DNA of 36,122 nt from Phycisphaerales bacterium (GCA_020847545.1 JADLBV010000002.1:1-36122), one strand, 5' to 3'. Numbered from the stretch's first letter, positions 23,503-33,023 are shown. Notes: a model not told the origin generated them from the letters alone. Program-made: numbers and translations.

Positions 23503-24504
23503 TTAACGCCCTTCCAGAATCGCGGTTGATTCGGCGATTGCCTTTGGGATTTGGCTCGCCAGTTGGTGGTAATCCACCTCCATCGCTTTCAGATCCGCCG
23601 ATTCCTGTCGGGCGGACCAACCCGCGTAGTGCATCTGAATCAGTTTCTGTTCAATCTCCTGCGACAACAGATAATCCACCAGTTGCCTGGCCGGCAATTG
23701 TTGATCCGCCCCGATCCCCAACGCAACAGTGATCGGGACAACCAGCGTCCCCATCTCCTTCTGGTCAGGCAGCAAGGATTCGAGTTTGCCGCCATCGGCC
23801 AGAATGACGGCGCAATCGTTGCTGTTGGTGAATCCGGCGACAAAGGCCCCGCGCCCCACATCGTCCGCGACGGCCGCGTCATTGCCCACCAGTCGAATAT
23901 CATTGCGGTGCAAGGCGGCGAAAAATTCCCTGGTTTTTTGATCGCCCCACAACTGAAACAACGCGGCAATGTATCCGCCACCCAACCCAATCGTCGGCTT
24001 GGCCATCACCAGCCGACCTTTGAATTCGAGGTTGGTCAAATCCCACGCCCCCTGGGGTGGCCGGGTCCATCGCTCATCGGCCCGATAGGCGATTGTCCTG
24101 GCCCTTAACCCCGCGCCGGCCCAAAATCCTTGTGAGTCCCGATATCGCGTCAAAACACCGTCGGCGGACGGCGAGGAATATTTCGCCAATGCCCCCGCAT
24201 CGGCCCGGCCGATCATCTCGAACACACCCTGTTCCCAATACACATCGGCCGTCGAATCGGGCTTGCGGACCACATGGACCTCAATGCCCGTCTGGCGGGT
24301 AAAAAGGTTTACCATGACCGAGGAGACCGGCTCAGGAATGCTGGTATAGAGCGTAACCACGGGCTTGGGGGACTGTTTTTGCTTGCATCCGACGATCCAA
24401 CCGGCCGTCAGAATCAACCCCACCAAAAACAAAACCGTTGACCGCATGGTCATCAATGTACGTTTCCGCGCGGTTCTGTCATCTGTTGATTTAATCCAGA
24501 ACAT
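23503..24504 (-). CDS. Iron-type ABC solute-binding lipoprotein, no permease nearby
   Basis: Resembles the type II periplasmic binding proteins for Fe(3+): VVTLYTSIPEPVSSVMVNLF near the N-terminus, KPDSTADVYWEQGVFEMIGR, then the hinge part DLTNLEFKGRLVMAKPTIGL. A hydrophobic signal ends in lipobox IVGC (C40 from the chosen start), so it is a lipoprotein. I chose the ATG at 24502-24504, which has GAGGGG 10 nt upstream and overlaps the end of mtaB by 14 bp; ATGs at 24453 and 24447 would give a more typical signal peptide but lack a ribosome binding site. No permease or ATPase gene follows. Confidence 0.85.
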   Translation of the reverse strand: MFWIKSTDDRTARKRTLMTMRSTVLFLVGLILTAGWIVGCKQKQSPKPVVTLYTSIPEPVSSVMVNLFTRQTGIEVHVVRKPDSTADVYWEQGVFEMIGRADAGALAKYSSPSADGVLTRYRDSQGFWAGAGLRARTIAYRADERWTRPPQGAWDLTNLEFKGRLVMAKPTIGLGGGYIAALFQLWGDQKTREFFAALHRNDIRLVGNDAAVADDVGRGAFVAGFTNSNDCAVILADGGKLESLLPDQKEMGTLVVPITVALGIGADQQLPARQLVDYLLSQEIEQKLIQMHYAGWSARQESADLKAMEVDYHQLASQIPKAIAESTAILEGR

Positions 24505-25897
24505 GGACAATTCGCCCCTCGGTTCGGTCGGTCGTCACATTTTCAATGCGAACTTTCACGGCCTGGCCGGGATGAACGTTGGGTGAATCGAAATGAACTT
24601 CAAAATATCGCTCGCAACGGCCATGACGTTGCGAGACATCATCACGCGGTTGTTCAACCAGCAATTCGACCATCTGGCCCAGAAACTGCCGGCGATAGGA
24701 AAAACCATGAAAATCAGCGGACTGGGTCAAAATGGAGAGGCGTTGCCGGGCAATGGGAGGGGGGACAAAATCGTCCGTCCATCGTGCCGCGGCCGTGCCG
24801 GGGCGGGGGGAGAAGGGGAATGCGTGAACATGGATGAATTTCGCACGGTCCACCACCCGTAGGGTTTGATCGAAATCATCATCGGTTTCGCCGGGAAAAC
24901 CGACGATGATGTCGGTGGTCAATGCCGGTCGATCAAACGCCTGATTCACCCGATCGACCATCTGTAAAAAATCACCTTGTCCATATTGCCGATTCATCCG
25001 GCGCAACAACCGATCCGACCCGCTTTGCAACGGCAGATGAAAATGAGGCACGATCTGTGGGTATCTGCGCATGACCGCGATCAATTCATCGGTCAAATCG
25101 CCTGGTTCCAAACTGCTGAGCCGCAGCCGCAACAGGCCGGGAACCCGCGTACAGATGGCCGTGATGAGATCGCCCAATGGCAAATCGGAATTGGTTTGTC
25201 TGCGTCGCAAGGCAGTCTGGCGGCCGTAGGCGCTCAAAAATATGCCGCTGAGGATGATCTCCTTGTGTCCACACGCCACCAGCCGGGTGGCTTCCTCTAC
25301 CACATCATCAACCGGCTTGCTCCAGAGGTTTGGACGCAGCCGTGGGATGATGCAATAGGTGCAGTGGGCATCGCATCCATCCTGAATTTTAATAAATGCC
25401 CGCTGCTGGGAATGCTGATGTTGATCCAGTAGCGGCAATCGGGTTGTGCCCGGACCGATATCTCCATAAGTACAATTTCCGGCCTGATTGACGGAAGAAT
25501 CCCCCAGCCATTCATCCAATATTTGATGCAATCGTGTGGCGACATCGTCGTGATGCGTCAAGATGGCATCAACGCCGGGCAGATTCGCCGCGTCATCCGG
25601 GTTGCTGGTGGCCCAACACCCCATCACGATAACCCGACTGTTGCCACCATTATTCGAGATTTCCTGTGATTGATTATTCATCCCCAAGACCGGCAGGCTG
25701 ACCATCCGCCGGCTGATTTGTCGGCTTTTGGCGGCCGCTTCGGTGGTCACGCTGCAGGAGTTGACGATCCGCAAATCCGCCTCGGCCGCCCTGGCCTGCA
25801 CCAACCCCCGCCCGCGCAGCACCACCGCGATCTGCTCGGATTCGTACTGGTTGACCTTGCATCCCAGCGTCTGAATGGAAAACGTCCGCAACGACAT
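24491..25897 (-). CDS. mtaB: tRNA (t6A37) methylthiotransferase MtaB-like radical SAM enzyme
   Basis: Converts N6-threonylcarbamoyl-adenosine 37 of tRNA to its 2-methylthio form. The N-terminal cluster cysteines are C13 (TLGCKVNQYES), C48 and C94; the radical SAM cysteines are C175, C179 and C182 in QDGCDAHCTYCIIP. TLGCKVNQYES and the lack of a MiaB-type N-terminus favour MtaB over MiaB and RimO. A C-terminal TRAM-like domain is suggested by the last 70 residues. The length of 468 is slightly above the norm (about 430-450), with a Gln/Asn-rich insert around 70-90. It is divergent from the Rrf2-type regulator. Confidence 0.9.
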   Translation of the reverse strand: MSLRTFSIQTLGCKVNQYESEQIAVVLRGRGLVQARAAEADLRIVNSCSVTTEAAAKSRQISRRMVSLPVLGMNNQSQEISNNGGNSRVIVMGCWATSNPDDAANLPGVDAILTHHDDVATRLHQILDEWLGDSSVNQAGNCTYGDIGPGTTRLPLLDQHQHSQQRAFIKIQDGCDAHCTYCIIPRLRPNLWSKPVDDVVEEATRLVACGHKEIILSGIFLSAYGRQTALRRRQTNSDLPLGDLITAICTRVPGLLRLRLSSLEPGDLTDELIAVMRRYPQIVPHFHLPLQSGSDRLLRRMNRQYGQGDFLQMVDRVNQAFDRPALTTDIIVGFPGETDDDFDQTLRVVDRAKFIHVHAFPFSPRPGTAAARWTDDFVPPPIARQRLSILTQSADFHGFSYRRQFLGQMVELLVEQPRDDVSQRHGRCERYFEVHFDSPNVHPGQAVKVRIENVTTDRTEGRIVHVLD

Positions 25898-26021
25898 ACT
25901 ACATCCCGATATTACAAAGTCCGTGGGATTTGGGCAGACCCGTACACAGCAAAAAATAGCCGCGTTTGCCTCAATTCCTCATCCATACTACAGTTATATG
26001 GCCCCTGTCGGAGCGGCTTTG

Positions 26022-26486
26022 ATGCTGAGTCTCAGTAAAAAAACCGACTACGCCCTGATCGCGCTGGCTTATCTGGCCAATCGGACCGACCGCACTATTT
26101 CGGCACGCGAGATCGCCGCCGCGCACAATCTTCCGTTGCCGCTCCTGATGAACATCCTCAAATCGCTGCATCAATCCAAAATCCTGACCAGCACGCGCGG
26201 GATCAAAGGTGGTTATCGCATCGCCATCGACCCTCACCGCTATTCCCTTCACGACCTGGTGATTCAGGTGGATGGTCAAATCCAACTGATCGATTGCGCC
26301 AACCGCACATCCAACAGCAATTGCGAGGATGGGTGTTGTCGAATCAGCGGCGAATGCCCCGTGCAGGCCCCGTTGCAGGCGTTGCATCATCGGCTGGTGC
26401 GGTTCCTCAAAGCGGTCAAACTCTCCGACCTGATCCTGCCCGGCCACCGCATCGATGTTCCCCTCGAAGCCCTTGGGGTGGGCTGA
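26022..26486 (+). CDS. Rrf2-family transcriptional regulator (Fe-S type)
   Basis: Winged-helix regulator of the IscR/NsrR/RirA family. The start MLSLSKKTDYALIALAYLAN is the classic Rrf2 N-terminus, with the recognition region ISAREIAAAHNLPLPLLMNI and TSTRGIKGGYRIA. Five cysteines (C92, C101, C105, C106, C112) lie in the position of the cluster-binding loop, so it probably senses iron-sulfur, redox or NO status. The ATG has GGAG 8 nt upstream; the longer frame to 25875 has no family similarity. It is divergent from mtaB. Which genes it controls is not visible; no suf or isc gene is in the window. Confidence 0.93.
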   Translation: MLSLSKKTDYALIALAYLANRTDRTISAREIAAAHNLPLPLLMNILKSLHQSKILTSTRGIKGGYRIAIDPHRYSLHDLVIQVDGQIQLIDCANRTSNSNCEDGCCRISGECPVQAPLQALHHRLVRFLKAVKLSDLILPGHRIDVPLEALGVG

Positions 26487-26551
26487 GATTGTCTTGGTCC
26501 GATAACCCGCGCAACAAACAAAATCCCACCAACTGGCCGATACAAACCATC

Positions 26552-27901
26552 ATGGTTCCCATTGGCACTCCGAATCCTCATTCATCCCCTATTTCCTTGT
26601 TTCAAAAGCGTTTACGGCTCGCCGGCTGGGGGATGGCGCTGTTTCTGTTGACTTTGGCGATCGGCAATTTGTTATTGCCCGCCAACCGATCCATCACCAA
26701 CAACATGCTCGGCCATGATTTTCTGGCTTTTTACACCGCAGGAACATTTGCAAGGCAAGGGCAGTTTGACCGTCTGTATGACCTCAATGCCGCCAGGGAT
26801 TTTCAGCATCAACTGGCAATCGCCGAGCATCTGGAGATCGGACAAAGTTTCGGCCCGTTTTGGAACCCACCGTTTTACGCATGGGTCTTTGCTCCGCTGT
26901 CGGCGCTACCATACCACGCCGCCTTAACGGTCTGGATGGTCTTCAATGCCCTTTGTCTTGCCACGGCGTTGTTCCTGCTGGTTCGATGGTTGCCCGCCGA
27001 TGCCACACTTGGCACTCGATTGATGGTCCCGCTGCTGGTGCTTGTCTCCATGCCCTGCCTGCAAGCCCTCAACCATGCCCAAAACACCTGTGGTTCGTTG
27101 CTGTTGGTTTGTCTGGTTGTTCATTTCTGGCGAAAACATCCCCGAAATGATCAATCGTTCTGGTCTGATCCGAGTTTGTGGGCGGGATTGATTTGCGGAT
27201 TGCTCTTTTACAAACCTCAACTGGGCGCGATCCTGGCGGCAGTGTTGATCCTGACTCGTGGCCGCCGGGCCTTTATGGGTGTCGCCATCGCCGGCACGAC
27301 ATTGCTGCTGATTCCACTATTGACCATGCCCGGCATCACGGCCGACTATTTGCAACGGTTGCCGCAAAACATTCACTTCATGCAGGTGGAAAACACTTAT
27401 CTGTGGGAACGCCATGTGACGCTTAAATCCTTTTGGCGACTGCTCTTACAAGGCCGGTCGGCCGGCGAGGCGTTGCCGTTGACGACGATCCTGACCGGAA
27501 TCAGCGGCCTGACGCTCTCTGGCGGGTTGGGGTTGACCCTTTGGCGGTATCTTCGTAACCATAGCAATCAGAACAACTTACAACTCGACCGCATCATCGC
27601 CGCGACGATTGTGACTTCCCCCCTGCTGATGCCCTTTTATTTCGATTACGATTTGCTGCTGCTGGCGATCCCGGCCACACTGCTGGCAAGCGAAAATCGC
27701 TCCCAGCGATGGTTGAATATCAATTGGGTGATGCTCGGCGTCTGGATGTTGTTCAACAGTTCGGTTGCGGGACAATTTCGGGTGAATTTAACGGTGCCAT
27801 TGCTGGCGAGCCTGGCCGTGATGTCGATCCGGCGGGTTTTCGATCAATCGCAACATTTGGCTGAGCAGTCCGAACCGGCAATCCTTCGCCCGGCCGCCTG
27901 A
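26552..27901 (+). CDS. Membrane glycosyltransferase, GT87/DUF2029 type
   Basis: A 449-residue polytopic protein with about ten membrane helices. It resembles GT-C fold mannosyltransferases of the GT87 family: a first helix, then the loop motif HDFLAFYTAGTFARQGQFDR with the acidic residue after a short helix, the segment FWNPPFYAWVFAPLSALPY, and GLLFYKPQLGAILAAVLIL. It would use polyprenyl-phosphate sugars at the outer face of the membrane. Many such enzymes are unassigned, and the sugar is unknown. The ATG has no obvious ribosome binding site; the frame continues upstream over the regulator gene, which I regard as non-coding. Confidence 0.82.
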   Translation: MVPIGTPNPHSSPISLFQKRLRLAGWGMALFLLTLAIGNLLLPANRSITNNMLGHDFLAFYTAGTFARQGQFDRLYDLNAARDFQHQLAIAEHLEIGQSFGPFWNPPFYAWVFAPLSALPYHAALTVWMVFNALCLATALFLLVRWLPADATLGTRLMVPLLVLVSMPCLQALNHAQNTCGSLLLVCLVVHFWRKHPRNDQSFWSDPSLWAGLICGLLFYKPQLGAILAAVLILTRGRRAFMGVAIAGTTLLLIPLLTMPGITADYLQRLPQNIHFMQVENTYLWERHVTLKSFWRLLLQGRSAGEALPLTTILTGISGLTLSGGLGLTLWRYLRNHSNQNNLQLDRIIAATIVTSPLLMPFYFDYDLLLLAIPATLLASENRSQRWLNINWVMLGVWMLFNSSVAGQFRVNLTVPLLASLAVMSIRRVFDQSQHLAEQSEPAILRPAA

Positions 27902-27914
27902 TTTGGATTTATAC

Positions 27915-28139
27915 ATGAATCGTCCTTATCTGGTCCTCTGGTTCGCCTTGTCCCTGTTCGTCGTGCTGGCAGGTTGGGGGCTGTATCACCAGTTGCACAA
28001 CCCTTCCCCTCCCACCACCACACAACCGACCACACGGCCATTGGTTGATCGGCTTCGCGAAGAGCGGATTCGTCGACAACAGCAACAGCAACAGCAACAG
28101 CACACCCCACCCACCACAACCACCGCCCCGTCGTTATAG
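27915..28139 (+). CDS. Small membrane protein with poly-Gln tail
   Basis: Not recognised. 74 residues: one membrane helix (YLVLWFALSLFVVLAGWGLY), a Thr/Pro linker, a basic helix (RLREERIRR), eight glutamines encoded by four CAACAG units (28077-28100), and a Thr/Pro end. The next gene starts at the last base of its stop codon (TAGTG), so the three genes GT87, this and the flippase look like one operon. The start could also be the TTG 12 bp upstream. Confidence 0.6.
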   Translation: MNRPYLVLWFALSLFVVLAGWGLYHQLHNPSPPTTTQPTTRPLVDRLREERIRRQQQQQQQQHTPPTTTTAPSL

Positions 28140-29473
28140 TGGCGACCGGCATGAGTGAATCCGCCCCAAGCACACTCCGTCGCGACCTGGTCAGCGCGTA
28201 TGTCGCATCCGCCACGCGCATCGCAAGTTGGGCGGCGGTATCGGCCATTGTCTATCGCGAATTGGGGGAATACGCCTTTGGCCTGCTGGCACTGATTCGC
28301 GGCACGATCGGGTTGTTGAGTTACACCATGCTGGGGTTGTCGCCGGCGATGATTCATCTGTTGGCCAGACGGGATCACACCTCACATCGGGCGATTCTCA
28401 ACAGCGGAATGCGGCTGGTTGTAATGGGGGCGGGGGTCGGATTGGTGCTATTGGGGGCGTATGTCTTTGCATTCGATTCGATTCATGCGGTTCCGGAACA
28501 TTTTCTGAAAATCGCCCCGATGACGGCCTTCTGGATGGGCGTGGGGATTTTGTTTCGGTTGTGCGGCGATCCGGCATCGGCTGTATTGCAGGTTCAACAT
28601 CGCATCGCACTGGACAACATCCTGCTCGCACTGGCCGAAGCGGCATGGGCGATTGTTGTGGGGTTGGCGGTGTATGAACATTCAGCGCGGATTGACCATG
28701 TGGCGGCGATTTATGCCGGTTCGGGATTGCTGCTGATGGCGGCACGCTGGTATTTCGCCGGTCGATTGACTCGCGCATCATCGGGCATCGGCGGTGATTG
28801 GAAAACCGTTCGGATGTTGGTGGCGTTTGGTGTGATGGTGGTTCTGGCGCAACTGGCCGACTATCTGTACGCCCCGACCGATTACATCCTGATCAACCGA
28901 CTTCTAGGTCCGCAGGTTGTGTCGGCCTATGCGCCGGCGGTGCAGATCGACGCCGGCTTGCTGGTGTTGGTGGGTGGACTGGCGGCGGTATTGTTGCCCA
29001 AGGCCGCGATGGCCCATGCGGCCGGCGATTCGGCGGCCGTGCGACGATATTACATTCGCGGCACATTCATCAGCATATTTTTGTTATTGATGGCCGCGGC
29101 GGTGGCCTGGATGGCCGGGCCGCTATTGCTGGCCCGCTGGCTGGGAAACCCCATGCCACAAACCTTGGTCATTTTGCCCCTGGTGTTGATACACACGGTT
29201 ATCGGTGGCTCCAGCGCGGTGGGACGGTCGATTTTGCTGGGGATGGGAAGGGTGAAAGCCTTCACGGCCGCCGTGCTGATCAGCGGCGCGGCCAATGTGA
29301 TCCTGAGTTTTACCTTTGTTTATTTCATGAATTTGGGTTTGAAGGGCATCGTCTATGGAACCGTGGTGGCGGTGGTTGGTCGATGTGCGATCTGGATGCC
29401 GTGGTATGTGTTGCGGACGATTGGAGAGTCGAATCAGATCTTGCTGACCTCCCCTATCGAGGCGATCGAATGA
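28139..29473 (+). CDS. Polysaccharide flippase (Wzx/MOP family)
   Basis: A 444-residue protein with about twelve membrane helices of the MOP exporter superfamily (Wzx/RfbX-like). Visible are the N-terminal part SAYVASATRIASWAAVSAIV, YTMLGLSPAMIHLLARR, the mid part with YLYAPTDYILINRLLGPQVV and the late helices around GMGRVKAFTAAVLISGAANV. It probably moves lipid-linked sugar units across the membrane, in line with the neighbouring GT87-type gene. The GTG at 28139 overlaps the preceding stop; an ATG 12 bp later is an alternative. Its 3' end overlaps the convergent gene by 20 bp. Confidence 0.88.
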   Translation: MATGMSESAPSTLRRDLVSAYVASATRIASWAAVSAIVYRELGEYAFGLLALIRGTIGLLSYTMLGLSPAMIHLLARRDHTSHRAILNSGMRLVVMGAGVGLVLLGAYVFAFDSIHAVPEHFLKIAPMTAFWMGVGILFRLCGDPASAVLQVQHRIALDNILLALAEAAWAIVVGLAVYEHSARIDHVAAIYAGSGLLLMAARWYFAGRLTRASSGIGGDWKTVRMLVAFGVMVVLAQLADYLYAPTDYILINRLLGPQVVSAYAPAVQIDAGLLVLVGGLAAVLLPKAAMAHAAGDSAAVRRYYIRGTFISIFLLLMAAAVAWMAGPLLLARWLGNPMPQTLVILPLVLIHTVIGGSSAVGRSILLGMGRVKAFTAAVLISGAANVILSFTFVYFMNLGLKGIVYGTVVAVVGRCAIWMPWYVLRTIGESNQILLTSPIEAIE

Positions 29474-29849
29474 CCTGCACCCGCCGGGCGATGCCGCGTG
29501 CGAAGTGGATCGCCATGCCGAGTCGTCGAGTGGGGTTGATCGGGTAATACCAGGTGTCGGCCGTGAAATAAGCCGGCACGGTCATGGCGGTGGCATCCCT
29601 TTGCGGCGCGGTGGTGATAAGGGGCGGCCCCCACGCGACCGACACGGCCCGCATGGTGCTGCCGAGAATCGCGTGGCTCCATCGGCCGGGCGGAATACCC
29701 CTGTCCAGATCGCGACGAAGCCGGCGCAATCGATTGACCGCATGGTCCGCCAGTGCATAGGCCACGGCGGCCGCCAGCAAACCAACCACCAGACCCGCCG
29801 TCCACGCCGGCCATCTGGCTGGATCGGGATGATCATTTTGCAAGTCCAT
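29454..29849 (-). CDS. Uncharacterised membrane protein
   Basis: Not recognised. From the ATG at 29847-29849 it has 131 residues: one N-terminal membrane helix (WTAGLVVGLLAAAVAYALAD), a basic segment (RLRRLRRDLDRG) and a soluble part with TVPAYFTADTWYYPINPTRR. An upstream ATG at 29891 would overlap mutS by 22 bp. No clear ribosome binding site is seen for either. It lies directly after mutS on the same strand and overlaps the end of the flippase gene by 20 bp. Confidence 0.6.
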   Translation of the reverse strand: MDLQNDHPDPARWPAWTAGLVVGLLAAAVAYALADHAVNRLRRLRRDLDRGIPPGRWSHAILGSTMRAVSVAWGPPLITTAPQRDATAMTVPAYFTADTWYYPINPTRRLGMAIHFARGIARRVQVIRSPR

Positions 29850-29869
29850 TGAACCATGATGATTATAGT

Positions 29870-32527
29870 CTACGAGAGCTTTTCGCGCCATTGCCGAAGC
29901 AGGTCAAAAGCCTGAATGGGGGAAAGATTTTGCAGATCCAACGATGCGATTTCCCTGGCGATGGTGCGGGCGGGGTCTTCAAAAAGTTGAAGCTGATCCA
30001 CATCGGCCGGCTGTTGCGATTTGGATCGGACACGCGGCCGGCCGACATGCTGGACGGCCAGTTCACCAAGCAATTGCCGGGCGCGATCCAGAACGGCTTT
30101 GGGAACGCCGGCCAAACGGGCAACGTGAATGCCGTAGCTGCGGTCGGTGCCCCCTTCGATGATGCGATGCAGGAAGATGACCTGATCCTCCCATTCGCGC
30201 ACGGCCACGTTGAGATTGCGCACCCCTTTGAATCGGTCTGACAGGTCGGTCAGTTCATGGTAATGGGTGGCAAAGAGGGTTCGGCAGTGAAGCGTGGATG
30301 CGATGTATTCGGCGATGGCCCACGCGAGGCTCAGACCGTCGAGCGTGCTGGTTCCCCGGCCGATCTCGTCGAGGATGACAAGGCTCTGGTCGGTGGCGTT
30401 GTTGAGCAGATTGGCGGTTTCGGTCATTTCAACCATGAAGGTGGATTGGCCGCTGTGCAATTCATCGCTGGCGCCGATGCGGGTAAAAATCCGGTCAACG
30501 AGACTCATGGTGACGCTCTTGGCGGGAGTGTAGGAACCGATTTGCGCCAGCAGGACGATCAGTGCCACCTGCCGAATATATGTGCTTTTGCCGGCCATAT
30601 TCGGGCCGGTGATCAGCAAGAGCGAATCATCGGGGCCGAATTGGGTATCGTTGGAGACAAATTCGCTTCCAAGCTGCTGATCGAGCACGGGATGACGGCC
30701 ATCGACGATCTGAAGCAGCCGGTCGGGGACGATCCGCGGGCGGCAATATCGACGATCACGGGCTAGGTCAGCCAATGCCGTCAAAACATCCAGCCGAGCG
30801 AGGCCATCGGCCAGCTCCTGAAATGTGGCAAGGTGCGGCAGCAGTTCCTGGCGGATGCGTTCAAAGAGGAGTTGTTCGAGGGCGATTGATTTTTCCTGTG
30901 CTCCAAGGGCTTCTTCCTCAAAAGTTTTGAGCTTTTCGGTGATGTAACGCTCGGCGTTTTTGATCGTCTGCTTGCGGGTCCAATGTTGGGGGACTTTGTC
31001 GCGATGGGTGTCGGTGACTTCGATGTAATAACCGAAGACCTTGTTGAAGCCGACCTTTAAGGAGGGGATCGAACTCTCGGCCGCCAGTTCCGCCTGATAT
31101 TGGGCGAGCCATTGGCGGCTATTGGTGGTCATGGATCGCAGTCGATCCAGCTCGGCGTCAAAATGGTCCGCGATGACCCCCCCTTCGCGCAGATGGGGCG
31201 CGGGGTCGGTTTGAATGGCATCGCGAAGATAAACGGATTGTCGGCCGCAAAATTCGCGGAGTTGGAGCAGTTCGGGTGCGATGTCGGCACTGTGGGTCAG
31301 GCTTTGCAGTTCATCCAGCAGTTTGGGCAAGGCGACAAGGCATTTACCCAGCGCCGACAGGTCGCGCGGGCCGCAACGGCCGATGGCGATTCGGGCGACG
31401 ATGCGCTCGATGTCGCACACCTTTTCAAGTTGGGCGATGATCCGCTGGAGCGATGCCGTCTCCTCGAGCAACGCGGCGATGGCCGATTGCCGGGCCATGA
31501 TGTGTTCAACATCCCGCAATGGGGAGCGCAGCCACTGACGAAGCATCCGGGCGCCCATCGAGGTACGGGTGCGGTCGATGGAGGACAGAAGCGATCCTTC
31601 GGTTGTGCCGCTGCGGACGGTGCGGTCGATTTCGAGGCTGCGCCAGCTTGCGGGGTCGATGTTGAGATGGTCGGCCGGCTCATGACGACGAAGGGGGCGC
31701 AGGTGCGACAGGCCGGTCTTCTGGGTTTCGTGCAGATACGTCAGGATCGCGCCGGTGGCCAGTACGGCCGGATCCAGATCGGCAAACCCAAAACCGCCGG
31801 CGGTGGAGGTTCCCCATTGTCGCTGCAATTGTTCCTTCGCGTGATTGAAGGTGAATTGCCACCCCGGACGGGGGGTGATCGCATGAATGCCGAGCGACTG
31901 AATGGCGGAGGCGATGGTGTGCGGTTGGCCGCTGGGGAGTTCGGGGACAAGAATCTCGGCCGGGGAGAGGCGCGAAATCTCATCGAGAATCTGGCCTTCG
32001 TTGCCATTCATGGCGATGCAGGAACCGGTGGAAAGTTCCACCCAAACCAACCCCGCCTGATAGCCCGATGATTTGGTCAGCGCGAATGCGACGGCGGCCA
32101 GAAAATTATCCGATCGGCCATCCAACAGCGGATCATCGGTCAGCGTGCCGGGGGTCATCAGCCGGACGACTTCGCGTTTGACCACCCCCTTGGCCAGCGC
32201 GGCATCCTCCATCTGTTCGCACAGGGCGACCTTGTGGCCGGCCGCGATCATCTTGCGTAAATAACCCTCCACCGCGTGAAACGGCACGCCCGCCATGGGA
32301 ATGGCATCCTCCGCATCCACCCCGCCCCGGCTGCGCGAAGTCAACGCCACACCCAGCGCCCGTGCGGCGATCTGGGCGTCCTCCCAGAACATCTCATAAA
32401 AATCACCCATCCGGAAAAACAACACATAGCCGGGATATTGGGCCTTAAATTGCTGATATTGGCGCATCGCCGGAGAGAGCGACTGCGCATCGCGCGGGGA
32501 TGAATTGGAACGGTTGGGCTGGGTCAT
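29870..32527 (-). CDS. mutS: DNA mismatch repair protein MutS
   Basis: Recognises mismatches and starts methyl-directed-type repair. From the ATG at 32525-32527 (MTQPNRSNSSPRDAQSLSPA) it has 885 residues, the normal length; the frame extends 78 codons upstream without similarity and overlaps acpS. The mismatch-reading motif is F43-Y-E45 in GDFYEMF; Walker A is GPNMAGKS near residue 640-648, and Walker B is in VILDEIGRGTSTLDGLSLAW. The C-terminal helical region is present. No mutL lies in the window. Confidence 0.97.
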   Translation of the reverse strand: MTQPNRSNSSPRDAQSLSPAMRQYQQFKAQYPGYVLFFRMGDFYEMFWEDAQIAARALGVALTSRSRGGVDAEDAIPMAGVPFHAVEGYLRKMIAAGHKVALCEQMEDAALAKGVVKREVVRLMTPGTLTDDPLLDGRSDNFLAAVAFALTKSSGYQAGLVWVELSTGSCIAMNGNEGQILDEISRLSPAEILVPELPSGQPHTIASAIQSLGIHAITPRPGWQFTFNHAKEQLQRQWGTSTAGGFGFADLDPAVLATGAILTYLHETQKTGLSHLRPLRRHEPADHLNIDPASWRSLEIDRTVRSGTTEGSLLSSIDRTRTSMGARMLRQWLRSPLRDVEHIMARQSAIAALLEETASLQRIIAQLEKVCDIERIVARIAIGRCGPRDLSALGKCLVALPKLLDELQSLTHSADIAPELLQLREFCGRQSVYLRDAIQTDPAPHLREGGVIADHFDAELDRLRSMTTNSRQWLAQYQAELAAESSIPSLKVGFNKVFGYYIEVTDTHRDKVPQHWTRKQTIKNAERYITEKLKTFEEEALGAQEKSIALEQLLFERIRQELLPHLATFQELADGLARLDVLTALADLARDRRYCRPRIVPDRLLQIVDGRHPVLDQQLGSEFVSNDTQFGPDDSLLLITGPNMAGKSTYIRQVALIVLLAQIGSYTPAKSVTMSLVDRIFTRIGASDELHSGQSTFMVEMTETANLLNNATDQSLVILDEIGRGTSTLDGLSLAWAIAEYIASTLHCRTLFATHYHELTDLSDRFKGVRNLNVAVREWEDQVIFLHRIIEGGTDRSYGIHVARLAGVPKAVLDRARQLLGELAVQHVGRPRVRSKSQQPADVDQLQLFEDPARTIAREIASLDLQNLSPIQAFDLLRQWREKLS

Positions 32528-32609
32528 TGGTGAACGGATACAAAATAGAGGAAGGATGAACCGCGGACAAGCTGGACGACACCGAGACGATGATGATGTC
32601 GATTCCCAG

Positions 32610-32999
32610 CTATTCGCCCCTGAGTCCGATGGCGCTGGCGGTGGCGTGGGTTTCGATGTGTGAGATGGACAGATGCCAGTGGACGATCCCCATCGCGGAG
32701 GCGATGCGGGCGCATTCGCCGGAGAGGTGGATGCGCGGCTGGCCGGAGGGTTCGGGGGCAATTTCGATGTCGGTCCAGGCGATGCCGCCGCGCCAGCCAG
32801 TCCCCAGGACTTTTAAGACCGCCTCCTTGGCGGCGAATCGGCCGGCCAGATGCTCATAATAGCGTTTGTGGCTGGCGGCGCAATATTGCTGTTCCAGCAG
32901 GGTAAAACAGCGGTCCAGAAAACGCTGGCCGTGTTCATCGTGCATCCGGCGGATGCGGGAGGTTTCCACAATGTCGATTCCGTGGCCGAGGATGGGCAT
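32610..32999 (-). CDS. acpS: Holo-[acyl-carrier-protein] synthase
   Basis: Transfers 4'-phosphopantetheine from CoA to acyl carrier protein. The AcpS motifs are GIDIVE with Mg ligand D9, and GRFAAKEAVLKVLGTG with E59. HWHLSISHIETHATASAIGL is the C-terminal motif. The 129 residues match the AcpS trimeric type. It lies 82 bp upstream of mutS on the same strand and 24 bp downstream of the phosphodiesterase gene, which suggests co-transcription. Confidence 0.95.
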   Translation of the reverse strand: MPILGHGIDIVETSRIRRMHDEHGQRFLDRCFTLLEQQYCAASHKRYYEHLAGRFAAKEAVLKVLGTGWRGGIAWTDIEIAPEPSGQPRIHLSGECARIASAMGIVHWHLSISHIETHATASAIGLRGE

Positions 33000-33023
33000 G
33001 GGATCATCCGCCGTGATTGTAAA

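Noticed and set aside
28077-28100. Phase-variable repeat
   Set aside because: The unit CAACAG is 6 bp, so length change does not shift the frame.
31100-32071. Plus-strand open frame of 323 codons
   Set aside because: Antisense to mutS core domains; composition is the mirror of mutS codons.
32528-32761. N-terminal extension of MutS
   Set aside because: No family similarity, Pro/Ser-rich out-of-frame composition and overlap with acpS.
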